From NCBI GenBank assembly GCA_034687125.1, contig JAQGBZ010000082.1:151935-215934 (forward strand): DNA of 64,000 bases, read 5' to 3'. Both the position numbers and the translations under genes were made by a program. Below, piece by piece: positions 1 to 13,100 of the stretch; position 1 is the first letter of the stretch; each line of letters starts with the position of its first letter. The stretch comes from Neelides folsomi (Eukaryota; Arthropoda; Collembola; Neelipleona; Neelidae). The notes beneath the pieces were generated by a model, which did not search any database, had not been told where the DNA came from, and worked only from the letters and a program-made list of their open reading frames with translations.

Positions 1-1112
1 AAAAATCCTCTCCCTCCTTTACGTCATTCTTAAGAGTAATTAATCGATTCTTCCTAATTGTCTTCCCCACTATAAGACAATTTATAAGACCATTTATAAG
101 ACGTCATATGACAAAATGATAGGACAAATTCATATGGGAAAGTTCAGACATATATGACAAAATTTCCATTATGACAAAATTGCCAAAATGACAAAACTAC
201 CTATACGAGAAAATGATAGGAAATAAGAAGTTGATTCGGTTCAGTTCCCCCACCGAAATCTAAAAAAAATGTTGAAGAAGGCGGTGGCGGATAAATCAAG
301 AGAAAAAGAAGGATGACTCCTTCCCCTCTCCAATAACACAATCAACAAAGGTCGAAAACAAACAACCGCACGTGTAAATACAGCTATTCTTAAATTCCTC
401 CACGATTCGACGACTCAACACACGTTTCCACATTTATGCTCACGTTTCCACACACACGCTCCATTCCCAGTAGTTGAGATTAGAGGTAAGGTACAAGGGT
501 TAAAAGAGTTTAAACCTTGGGTTAAAGAATCAAGAAAGGCCAAAGGAAGAAAAAGTTAGAAAATAAATAACAAATCCCTTGTGGATCCTTTGACTAAATT
601 AAACAATGCATGTTGGTCGTAACCGACAAATCTGCATTGAAACTTGCCATATATCTAAAAACACAAAATTAGATATAACTGTACCATATACAATATAATG
701 CTATTTGTACGTGCCTATATAATATATTTTATATATCGTAACTTTTAATATCAATTTCCCTATTTAAATAGTACGTTATATTTAATGTTATAGGGCTATA
801 TCAAACATTGTTGAAGTTGGATTGTTCCGGGTAAAGAAAAATGAGTTTTCCCCAAAGTCCCATCTGAAGCGAGTCGAAGGTAATGGGAGTTTCTCTCTAT
901 AGGTCTTCAATTGATGAGACACGGGAGGAGAATAACTCCAAATTCCCCAACATTACAAAGAAATCCCTCGTAAATGAGAAAAGAACCTTTTGAACATTCC
1001 TCGCTTTCTCACTTGTCTCCAAACGAGAAAACTTGAAGACCCAAACAGCCCCAAAGACATGAGGAGCTCAGGAGGAGCTTTAAGGCTAATAATATTCAAA
1101 TGATTTATTCAC
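1..1112. other. intron of the hnRNP L-like gene (right part)
   Basis: This lies downstream of the donor at 1112 on the minus strand (AAG|GTGAAT). No exon encoding the expected post-RRM2 segment was recognised. It contains a degenerate repeat near its left end and is otherwise AT-rich sequence without recognisable coding content. Confidence 0.6.
68..200. repeat. degenerate ATGACAAAAT / TATAAGAC repeats
   Basis: The words TTATAAGAC (three times at the start) and ATGACAAAAT or close variants (at about 107, 152, 170 and 187) recur within 130 bases. The array is imperfect and has no coding sense. Confidence 0.5.
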
Positions 1113-4100
1113 CTTGGCAAAATCAATTTTCAACGTACAGCATCCGGAATAGATGTCCGCCCCGTGAAGATTCTCCTTAGCCCGCTTGGCACACTCAACA
1201 TTCTCAAATTCAACCTAGAAAGAAAAATTATAAATTCATTCATTATATTTAAAAAAAATTCAATAATTAAAATATAAAATTTCAGTTTTTTTAATTTTTC
1301 ACTCAATTTTTATAAATAAATTCAAGCCTTCAATAAATTAAATATTAAAAGCCAATTTATATGAAAAAAGGCTGCATATAAAAAAGCTAAAAAACGAAGA
1401 AATGTAGAGGTTAAAAAGCAAGGTAAAAATAGACATAAAATTGAGGTGAAACGAGAAGTTCAAAATGAAGGTAAAAGTATTAAAAAGGGGATAAAAGGAA
1501 ATAAAAGAAAGATCTTCAATTCGCCGAAAAAGCTTTATAAAACTGGGAAAGTATCACTAGAAAGAAAAAAAATCCGGATTGTGATTTGAATGGGTTGGAT
1601 AAATCAGGAATGAAAAAGATGGGTAGACAAACGTTGTCTGCTATCGACACATTTCTTCCTCATAACTCTTCAAATCCTTCGCTGTCTCTCAAAGATTTCA
1701 AGTTTTTTAAAAATATAAAAATCCCTTCAAAAGCCTTCAACTTTCCCCTTTCATTTTTCCATTCTTTTTCCCCTTCACAAAAGTCTCCTCGGTTTCTGAA
1801 TCTAAATCTTTGATATAAAATCGGAGTATAACTCAATTGGACATCTTATTACATATATTACATCTTGACATAATGATATTTCCATATCCGTATCTAAATA
1901 TCATATCCATAAATACCATACATTCCTTCTTAAATATCTGTTCTAATACAGTTGAATGTATAAAATATATTCTATCCTATATGTTAATATATTATCTGTA
2001 TATTCCATATCAATCCACTGTTTATGCACAGTGTTTATACGATTTGATACGAAGAAATATAGTGATGGGTTTATATAAAAAAGTAACAAAGTATGGTGTA
2101 TATGGAAAAGATATAAATTCTTCTCACGAGGACTTGAGACATCTCCTGAGGATATTATCTCCATTTCGTCCCCCAAAAATTGATTCTTATTGATAAAGTC
2201 AGAAGCGAAAAAGGATCCATAATTCTTCATAGAGCTGACTTATTGAGTTAACATACAAAATAGAGCTAAATATCACAACTATCTATTCAGATCATATATT
2301 TAGAGTATATTTTAAGTAATGTGATCCATAATGGGGAAATCTGAAGAATCTGGAAATTCGAGATCTTCATATAAACCTCTGTGTATGTTTAAGAGAATGT
2401 CAGTCAAAGTAAGTCTAATAATGAACCTAAATATTGAACCCAATATTGAACCTAAATAGTGAACCTAAATAGTGAGCCTAATAGTAAACTAAAATAGTGA
2501 ACCTAATGATGAACCCAATAGCGAAGATCCTATTCTAATAGTGAACCTAATATTGCACCTAATAGCAATCTCCTAATAGCAAGGGGAGATGACAGTAAAT
2601 AATAATACAGACACGAGCACACCGGCAGGGAAAGAAATTCGAGTAGCTAAACAAACTTGGGCCCATTAAATATGATGAGCAGAGGAAATAGTTAAATAAA
2701 GTTAAAGGAAAATTAAAGGAAAAGAAAGGGAGAGGAAAAGGAAAAGGAAAGTCGGAAGGAGTTAAAAATGAAGGGAAATTTATTTTCCAAAGAATTGGAG
2801 ATGGTGAGGAGTTGAAGATATATTACAAGACTAACTGCCAGACTTTACAAAACTTTTCCCAATAAATCCCCTTCTTTTTCCCTTGAATCCACTCGAAATC
2901 AAATTAAGACCATCTGTGGAACAAAAACGCCTTTCCTCCACGATTAAAAATTCTTCAGCCCAAATTGAACCAAAAATTGAAAAGTGAAGGATCGAAATTG
3001 AAGAGCTCAAGCGGGGGAAAAGGAAAAGCAAATTTTAAAATTGGTACAAACCACCAGAGAATCCAAATTAATTAAAAAAATTAATTATCTTTTATTTACT
3101 TAAATGTAAATAACAATATCTCTTATATCCATTCAATTCAATTCCGATAAATTCCTCCAGGATTCTTCAATTAAATTTCTCAGTCCAAATTCCCCATCCA
3201 ATCTTCAAGTCCAATTGGAACATTAAGTGAAATTGCAGGCCCGGTGTAAATCAATAGGAAGTTGTTCATTATAAAACCTATTTATTAAACGGCCTCCTGT
3301 TTATTCCGAAGGTTCTTCCCTGGACTGAGTAATTAAATTGATTGTCTCAACAGTTTCAAAATTCCTCCCGGTGTTGGGCAGGAATTGGAAATTTGGGGAA
3401 TGGGAAGAGAATTAAACGAGGAAAATCGGAATTTAAGAGAGCGGAGGGAAAAGGGAGCAAATTGGGGAACCACAGGAAGCCATAAAGCCAAATTCTGTAT
3501 TTCTCCCCTTTTCCCACCGACCTTCCACACCGGAGAGAAATGAGAGGGATTTTGAATTGAAATCCTATCTCCGTCTATCAAATTACTTTACGACTCTTCT
3601 CTTTTACTCGGCGTTTATGTCTCCGAAGTGATCCGGAACAATCTTATTACAACATCCCGTCTATTTAACTCGCAAATTCCCATCCACAAAAGCTCACAAT
3701 TTAAACATTAAATTCTCTCTTGCATCATCACCCAAATTCCAAAAACTTTTATACAAATTATATCTCTTAAATACATACAAAATATTTACATATATACCTA
3801 CACATAAACAAATACCATAAATAAACAGAATCTATAAAATAGACACAAAATACATATCAATAAATATTCCAAAGTTTTATATATAAATTTTATATTTTAT
3901 TCTTTTTACAAGTTTATAAAAAAACCTAAGAATCAAAGTATGGTAAATGTAGAGAATAAATAAATATAAATTATTAAGAAAAAATGTAAAAACTGGAGAC
4001 TTAATGGGGAAGAATAATGTAAGGATCTTCTTTGATAGTTTTTAGGAAACTTTTAGGGAATTTTCCTGGTTCTTAACGACCCACTAATGTGTCCGGAAGC

Positions 4101-7100
4101 TGCTAAACAATTTCTTTATTAAAATGAAAGCGGGATGTCTCGCGGCGACGTTTTCCCTTCAACCAACTTCAAGCTTCTTACAAAAAGAACAAAAGCGATT
4201 TTAAAATTCCTCTCAACGGGGATTTGGCGGGGTGAAATGAATGGCTTTTTCTCTTCCATGAGCTCCAGGAATTTTGGCACAAAGTGGGATATCAAGAATG
4301 GAGAAGGATGGGCAAGTTTTAAAAAGATTTTCGGGCCATTAAAAGACAATTTGGCGGGGAGGAGGGGAAGGAGGGGAAAATTGGTTCTTTTCCATCTCCT
4401 CCACACTTCTCCTCCGTCTCCTCCATCTTTCCTCCTCCAGTCAATCTGGTAAGGTTCATCTAAATAAATGGCCCGCGAAAACATCCAAGCCCATCAATCT
4501 GCAAAAGTCATTCGAAAGCCACTTTCAAAACCTTATTCAAAAACCCTATTCAAAAATCCTATCCAAAACCCTATTCGAAATCCTATTCAAAATCCCATTC
4601 AAAAATTCTTTCCTTAAATTCTGAACTCAAACCTTAAGAAACACATCTTTTGATATCCTTTAGATCCTGTAAGATTTTTGAATTCGAATTCCAGAGATTC
4701 GGTCTTGTATCATGAATTATGGTTTTTACGAGAGAGGTAAAAGACCAAATGAGATGAGCGGAGCGAATAAAAGAATTTTTATTATCCAAATTCCTACAAA
4801 TAAAAAAGGAATTCGGAAATGTCAAAACAAAGGTTAAGATCCGCAATTCCATTTATAAAAAACATTCCATAACAAATCCATATGAATCATATGATATCAT
4901 TCACTTCACCTCCTTTTCCCCTTTTTCTCCATTGATCCCATAATAATAAATACAATATTTCCTCCATTCAATTTCGACATTTATGATCAATTGGAAAAGT
5001 CCGAATGTTGTGCAACAATTAGAATAATGTCAAGCACTTTCCTAAATTACACAACTTGGATCAAAACATATTGCAATACTCAATTTAACTCTTTCAATGT
5101 TGTTAGCCGTCAAGCAGTTGAATCCATTAAATGAATCCCAACAACAACACATGTTTCCTATTTAGCCCTATTATGAATCCAATGAGGAAAGTTTCTTAAT
5201 AACAACTCATGTCAGTTCCAAATATAAAAGAAATACCAACATATGTACAACAGCATATGTAAGTGAAATATTTCTAAATGTATATTTATCAAAAAAGAAA
5301 TGAAATATTTAAGATAGATACACATCAAAAAAATATCAAATATAATACAATCTGAAAACTCTTCAATAAAACTCAATCAAGTTCAATTACTATTTATTAA
5401 GTGATATTTTTATTATAAATCTCGTTATTATGAAAAATGAATTGAGGAAGACGTTTCTTTTCTCTTCCAATCCCCCTTCAAATCTCCCCCCCGAAAGTAA
5501 AGGTTAAGATGGATGGAAAAAGTCCATAAAGAAACTTTGGTGCTGAAATTGAGGATGTTAAAAAGACGAGGTCTTTTCCTTCCTTTTCTCATCTCATCGG
5601 AGCCAGACGAGATTTGGAGCAAATGGGGAAATAAGCTTAGCGAGGGCTGTTGACTCAAATGAACGTTATCTTAAGTAGATGCGGAGTCCGGAGGAGAAAG
5701 AAAATGGAACGATTCAGTTCTTAAAAGAACCCCAAAAACAATTCACTTCTTAATTCACTCAGCTCCCCCCTTCTTCGATAAATAATGAACGAGAGAATTT
5801 TCTTATCCCACCCAAATAGGAAAATAATACAAAACTTTTGACCAATTCCCTTGAGAGCTTCCTTAACAGACTTTCTCCCTAATCCTTTCCAATAGCTTCC
5901 CTTAACTTCTTTAACTCCTATACAACTATAAAACTTTACATACTTACCTATAACAATATACTACCAATATCAATATAATACTATTACCTAACTACACATG
6001 TACCAAAATGTATGGTACTTCAACCAATTTATATAGCTATGATACTTCCAAATTGCCACCCTATAACCACTGTGAAAATCCTCCTTATAAAACTAATAGG
6101 CTTTAAATTATATTTAAAGGAAAACAAGGAACCACACTCCTGAGTTATAATTATAATGGACGTTCAACAAACAAGTGGAGAGAAAAAACGTGCACATTTT
6201 CAAAATGTCCTCCTTTGGTCCATCACCAAATTCATCAGAGTTCACAAGAACCTAAAGGGGAAATAATTCCACAAAGTCTTGGGAAAGTAATTCCTAAAAC
6301 AAAGAGAGCCCTTTGAGTATAAAAAACCCCAAGTTTTGTTTCCCTCACCCAGTCGCCCATTACCGTCCATTACAGCCCTTTCCTAATGTATTATTTATCG
6401 TTTAGACATGAAAGGAGAAGGAGAAAGTGCACAAAATGCCCGAACGTGTCATTCGCTCCCTCCAACGACCTCACAACCCGAAAAGACCCGAAAAACGCCC
6501 AAAAATAAGGAAAAAAAGTCTTAAAACAAAGGGACCAAAATTCCATTCAATTTTCCACTTGAGGAAAACAAAAGAAACTTTCCTCAAGGTATTATTTGAT
6601 ATCATTATGTGTGATATCATTAACTTATTTTTATTCCTTTGCTTTATGTCTCTTCCTCCACAATTTCTAAACTTTTTTCATGCCTTGCAGCTTTCCATTT
6701 TCTTTAACAAAACGGATCCTTTTACATCACACAAATAAAGCCAACAGCCAAGTTTCATAAATTGGTGCCAACTTGGTGGAAAAATTTTTTTGCCAAGTGT
6801 TGGGAAAAGCAATGGGAAAGTATTATTTTCGCAAAATGCCTTTAGAGGTAATTGTGATTGTGATGGTGAAAAGTGTTGAAAAAGAAAGTGTTGAAGTCTT
6901 TTCCTTTTCCTCACTTTGAGATTCATTAAGAGTGGTCGGAGTAAATAGAGGGGAATGACTCCATTTCTCACGACCTGAACAAAATGAAGAGTTAGATGGG
7001 GATTTGAGATACGCACTTTATTATTACTCATAGCATCATAGCTACAAAATCATATCTCCCTCCAACATCTTCTTCATAGCACCCTTTAGTCTCTTAAGCC

Positions 7101-10100
7101 TTAAGCCTTAACTCAACTTCTCTCCAACAGTTTCTTCCAAGTTATGTGTAAAATAATAGAAGCATAAAAGTGTGTACTTCGGATGAGGGAATTTCATCTC
7201 CAACATTAAAGACCTACTCGGCTTATTGAACAATTTATCGTAATTCATTCTACTGGAAAATTATGAACTTACGTTCAACACGAGGAAAGATCTTGTATAA
7301 ATTATAGCCATAATAGAATCATTATAAACCACCATATTGCACCCTAAACTATACCTATACATTATACTATATATCCATATAACTTTCTATAACTTTAACA
7401 CTTGGTGAATTTTCGCTAAATACAATGTAATGTATATTATGTAATTCCTTATAAATACAATTTTATTTCTTATATATTAGCTACATATCGGTACGGTACT
7501 CAAATAATCGAATATAATTCTTTTAGTAATCGTGCGAATTTCTTATAAGGATAGGAATAAAGTGTATCAAGTATTGAAGTGCGAAATGTGCCAAGATTTT
7601 TTAACGTACTTGCTTGGGATCATAAATTGTTCCGCAAAGTGTGTTCATCCCCGTGATGCCATCGGGAGTTTTATGACTTCCCCGATTATTTTCTCAGCCT
7701 CTCTCCTTTAAGTGGCAGTTAAAATGGCGAGATTTGAAACCTCAATTTGCATTTACTCGCCCTTCGTGTGTTAATGAGGGAGGAGGTGTAGAGGTCGGAT
7801 CTCAACTTCCTTTCTCTTCCTTTTCCTCCTTCGCGATCTCCTTCCGGTTTCCTCGAGAGAGCTTTTAAAAATTCTCCTCCTTTCACCCAAAGTTTGGGCG
7901 TAAAGTTTCTCCTCTTTTATTTACTTCTTTCCCTCTCCCTCTCTTTATGAATAATCTCTAATTCATCCGACCTCATTAAATTCCCACGGCCCTCCAGAGA
8001 CCCCCAAAATCCCCATTCTTCATGGAGAAAAAAAGAATCCTTCATTCCTCCTCATGAAACATGCACCAAACCTTCACTCAACCCAAGCTCGCCCAGTCAA
8101 TTTGAGAAAAATCTCCAAATTGACTTTTTACCTTTCCCTTCAATCATTCCGTCTCTTTCATGAAAAATTAGTTCAATTCCGTGAGAAGAATTGAACACTC
8201 CGAGACAAGAATTGAACAGGGGGAGGGGAATTGAAACTCAAAATTAAAAAATTAAAACCATTTTCAAATTGAGCCGGAAAAATAATAAGTGAATTCTCCT
8301 GGTTCATTTCCCCCAAGTCACTCAAGAAGAATTAAATGATTTGAAATTGCATGGAGGAAATTAAAAAAATGTTGAAATTGACGGGAGAAAATTAAATAAT
8401 GCGAAAATGAGGAGAAATTAATCCTCAAGGAATATGAGAAAAGGAAAATTGTATAAAAATAGAAGCAAAAAAGCAAAACGCAGGAAGTAGAAATTAATTA
8501 AGCATTAATTTAAATAAAAGGATTTAAAAATTCTCACCATTGCTTGAACTCCATGTTTTTTGAAAACAACGATCCTAAAGACCTGTCCATGGGAGGAGCA
8601 GATGGTGTGGAGCACATCCTAGAGAAAAAGAAGAATGTGAGTAATCATGGCTTACCATGTGTAAACATTTTCATCACTCACGCCGTCTTCTTCTCAATCA
8701 TTCTTCTTTATAAACTAAACTCTATACATTCTCCCATACACTGTGTATGATACACATCCACATGGATATTCCTATTATATAAAAGTTTTAACTTACCGTT
8801 GTGATCGGATACATCGGGTTGAGAATGGTAAAGAGAAGAATGTGATTCACGCGCTCTGATTCCTCCCTGGAAATTTATAAAATCTCATTACTACCATTAA
8901 AAAACCAACTGTTCCTTTATTTCCCTATACCATATACCTACTTATATTCATATCATATAAGTACATTTCTCTCTAAAATTCCCTATACATATGTTTATTC
9001 TAATATCAGTTATATCATATATCAGTAAATATAAAATAGCTTTAAATTATATTTATAAATATCATTATCATTCTTGGTACAAAAAAGTACAATTTATAAT
9101 GAATATTGATATACAGTATTTGTTTCTTGTATTTGTATTGTAGCTTAAACAAATAATGTAACAATATCTAGATAGTTAACCAGTATAAATTTAAATATAC
9201 GATGTAAGATAAGTAGCTGAAGACACATATGTAAAAGAACCATATGTGTTGATACTGTTAAATACCGCTATTCTTTCCAAATGTAAATTCCCCGTCCATC
9301 TGTTCGTAATCCCACGAAAAAAACTTTTTTCGCTCAACATTATTCAAATAAAATTGGTCGAATGAATTCCCCGCAAAAAATATCCTTCATTTCTCTCCTT
9401 TTTATTTCTTCACCATATGAGAGCCGAAGAGATTTGGAAATAAAAAAGGAAATTTCCTCTCCACACAATGGGAGGTCAATGGAAAGGAGTCAAAATGAAA
9501 ATCAATTTGGAAAGTCTCCACTTTAAAATGAGTTCCTTAAAGGAGAAATCCCCTCCCATTGATTTTCAATCAAACCTTAATAAATTCACAAATTCTTTTT
9601 TTTATTCCCTATACAAAAAACCTCTGATGACCTTTAACGACCTATGATGACATGGCCATAAAAACCTAAACTCAACAATAAAATTGTATTTTAATATTTA
9701 ACCCCATTTGCAACAATGTAATGAAAATAAAATAGTTAAATCAAATTAGTCTTTAAAAATTCCAAATTCCTTAAATGAATATAAAAACTATTTTTATTTG
9801 TGTAATTTCCATTTGCTATAATTTCCCAATTTTCATTTAATGTTATTTTAATGTATTTTGTCCCATAAGGACATTTTTGAATTTTTGGGGGGAGTTGAAA
9901 AGGAAATTAAAGTCATTTCCATTCCAAATGCAAGAGGAATTTGCCTTGGGAAAAGCTGGGAAGGTAAAAGGAAAAAAATAAGTTTTCTCTCTTATGATAA
10001 GAATGTCTTTAGGGGTCCTTAAGAGGCTCATTTAGAATTCCAGAGAGGAAATATGTAGAATGACCGGGAATAAGACTTGACTTCTCTTCGCATTTAAATA

Positions 10101-13100
10101 AAGATGGGCCGGGGGAAAATGGACTTGGTTTCATAAGTTGTGGAGGGCATTACATAACTACTGTTACGGGAACTTTGTAAATGGGTTGGAAATCCCCGGG
10201 TATTATGAGAGAGGGAAAAGAGACTTTATTGCTTCGTTTCGAGGAGTCAAGGATCACTTGTTCCTTCGCCCCGCCGAAAACTCCCCTTCATTCCCCTCTT
10301 GGGGATAAATCCAACAGAATCCACTTTTATTTACTTTGCTTTCCTCCTTCAAATACGTGGGAATTTTAAATTAGTCAAAAAAAATATTTCCACTGAAAAA
10401 ATATTCTTCATTTTTCAAAAATGTAAAAAAATCTTCAATAAAAACTCAATTAATAATCCATTTTAAAAATATATAAACTATTAAAATATTTTAATAATCG
10501 ATAAAATTTAATACAGTTTCTAAACTCTTCAAGCATCTTTTAAGATTTAAAGAAACTAATAAATATTCTTAATGTTAGTTTAGTTTGTTTTATTTATGTG
10601 TTTTTGGTATTATAAATTTTCATGTTTAATTAAGTGTATTGTAAGTGTAAATTGTCAATTTGTAAAATTTTAAATTAACCCGAGAAGGTTATTTTGTATC
10701 ATAAGGATTTAGTTCATTTGGGCCATTAGGGTTTCCCGCTACAACTCTTCAAACCCCGTTCAATTAGCGACCACTCGAGTTCCCCAGGGAATCCGAATCG
10801 AATTCCTCCAAAAAGCCCGTGGTGCATAATAATTGGATCCTCCTCCATGGCCGCCAAAGACAAGAGAGGAGGGAAGTATAAAAATTCCTCCCGACCCGTA
10901 GACATCTTTCCTAACTACGTGTCATTCATTCGGAGCCAATTACGAACATTGGAGAAAATCGTAGGAGATTTCACAATTTCTCTCGAGGATCAGTCTGGGT
11001 GGCAATAAAGTGGATTTAATCCAACTCTCCCCTTCTGTCACGCTCTCCCGATATTTTTATTCCCGCCATTCCCTCCCTTCCCCAAGACTCTCCCGAAACT
11101 ACCCGAAATTTTTATAAAACATTCTTTTAACACTCTTAATATGGCTTATAAGCTCTAATGCTCTAATAACATCTTATACCCTTAACCAACTACATTCTTC
11201 TTTTACTGCTCTGTATATCGTCGTAAAAGCCTATTTATTGACTTTGATATCGATATGTCAATAAGAGTCAAAGCCTTTGACTCAAATGTCTTATAAGACC
11301 AAGACCAAGACCGAAAACGGAGTACATATAAACTATATTAAATCTATCTGTATATATATAATAAGAAAGAAGTTCCGTCTCATATAATCACATAGAACAA
11401 ATTTAATTTTCAGCATTTGGGCTTATAAGAGCTTTACAAATTGCCTGTCGGACGGCGAACCACAATGAAATTCTCGTCCCACTATTTCATTTCCCCCAAC
11501 TCTTTTCAAAACCCTCCCGAAGAAGAAAGTAAGAAATTTGAATAAAATGAAAAGGTTAGGAAAGTTTGAAAATTAATTTCCTTTAATTCTCCCCGCCTTC
11601 CCTCGTCCTTTATTTCCCGCTCTCCTTTATGATTTCCTCTTTTTACTCCGACCAGGTTCAAAGGGCATAAATTGAGAATAAGTGACAAGCGTTTGCCAAT
11701 ATTGCACTTTGGGGAGTATCGGAGTAAATGAGAATGTTCATAATATCTCAACTATCCCAAATTACATTTCCCTCCCACTCACGTCCTTTTCTTAACATAA
11801 TAGGGGAAAAGTAAATATAATAGAATGAGATATTATTACAGATATTGCTAACCTGATATACCATATAAGACATTACAAAATAAACTTTGTATATTTTATA
11901 TAATATACAGTTAAATAATGAGTATAGTATACCTTAAATATGTATATGGTATATTGGGGTGTATTTTATTAGATTATATTATTGAAAAAGATAGGTTTAA
12001 AGATTAAAGAAGGAATTTTACCTTTTTCGCCTTCCCCCACCGCCCTCCTCGTTTTCGGAGTTCCATGAAGTAAGCTGCTGCTGCTGCGTTGGCTGCGCCG
12101 TATGATTCTGTAACAAAATGAGATCTCGTTACTTATAATTACCCACATTGGGCTTCTACATAATGATTTTAAATTGTCCCATAATTAAAAGGGTCTGGCT
12201 CCTCAGCTGAATTTACCTGAATTTACAACCCACGTAATGAGATTCCAAAAACACCACGGCCCAACTTCATCATCTTTACCGCGTCCTTAGTTCCATTCTA
12301 ATGAATGTAATGGCTTAATACCAAATTTCCCTCTCCATGCTTTCCACGAACTACCCATGAATTATGAAAGACAAATTGAACCAATTGAACAAAATTGTAA
12401 TTAGGAAAACAAATCGATTGAAAAAAACCTCCATATGGCACTTGCATGTTCCAAATCCATTAAATTCAATAAAGACTCCGATAAATAATATAAAAATAAA
12501 AAACAATCTCATATTAAAAATCTGTCCATTACAAATAAATACATGGAGCTGAAATTAAAAAAGGAATTGTTTAAGAATTTCTATTCCATGATTCGCTTCA
12601 TGACTTCTTTAATAATCAGTGTGAATCACCTTGTCGGACATTTTCCCAACTTCGCCCAGTTGACTATTTAAGGCTCGAACATGGTCTCATGACTCTCATG
12701 AGTTTGAACATCAATTTGAGACCATGAGGATTTCTCTCCCATATTTTTATGGAGGCTTCAAGATGGCCAGCAGGAGGGACAGGAAAAATATTTACTCAAT
12801 TATATATGCATATCCTAAATGCATAGTCAACCTCACAAGATTCAGAACATTATCATTGAAAGTCATAAATAAACTTCGTAATAATGGAGAGCTTCACATA
12901 AGAAATACATACAGTTTGTATACCATAATATGCATAAAATGTATATTGCAATTTCCATAAGTATGCAAGTGCCTGTATCTGTATATATTGAGGTATATTC
13001 TCAATATGTGTATTTAAGCGTACAGAACCTTTGGTATGGTTTGTATGGTTTATATGGTATGGAACATTATAAAAATGATCTAAAGCTAATAGATATGAAA

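Larger units (their letters stand above)
1215..8537. other. 7.3 kb intron of the hnRNP L-like gene
   Basis: This separates the two exons that complete the RRM (acceptor RC at 1215-1216, donor RC at 8536-8537). It holds two degenerate short tandem repeats (listed separately), a GGA/TCC-rich block near 4.4 kb and many AT-rich TATAC/CATA stretches. Open frames here, such as the 121- and 105-codon pair at 4119-4484 on opposite strands, show no family motifs and look incidental. Confidence 0.6.

Noticed and set aside
1837-2193. 118-codon plus-strand ORF rich in Ile and Tyr
   Set aside because: The residue content simply mirrors the AT-rich TATA/CATA sequence, and an opposite-strand frame is equally open.
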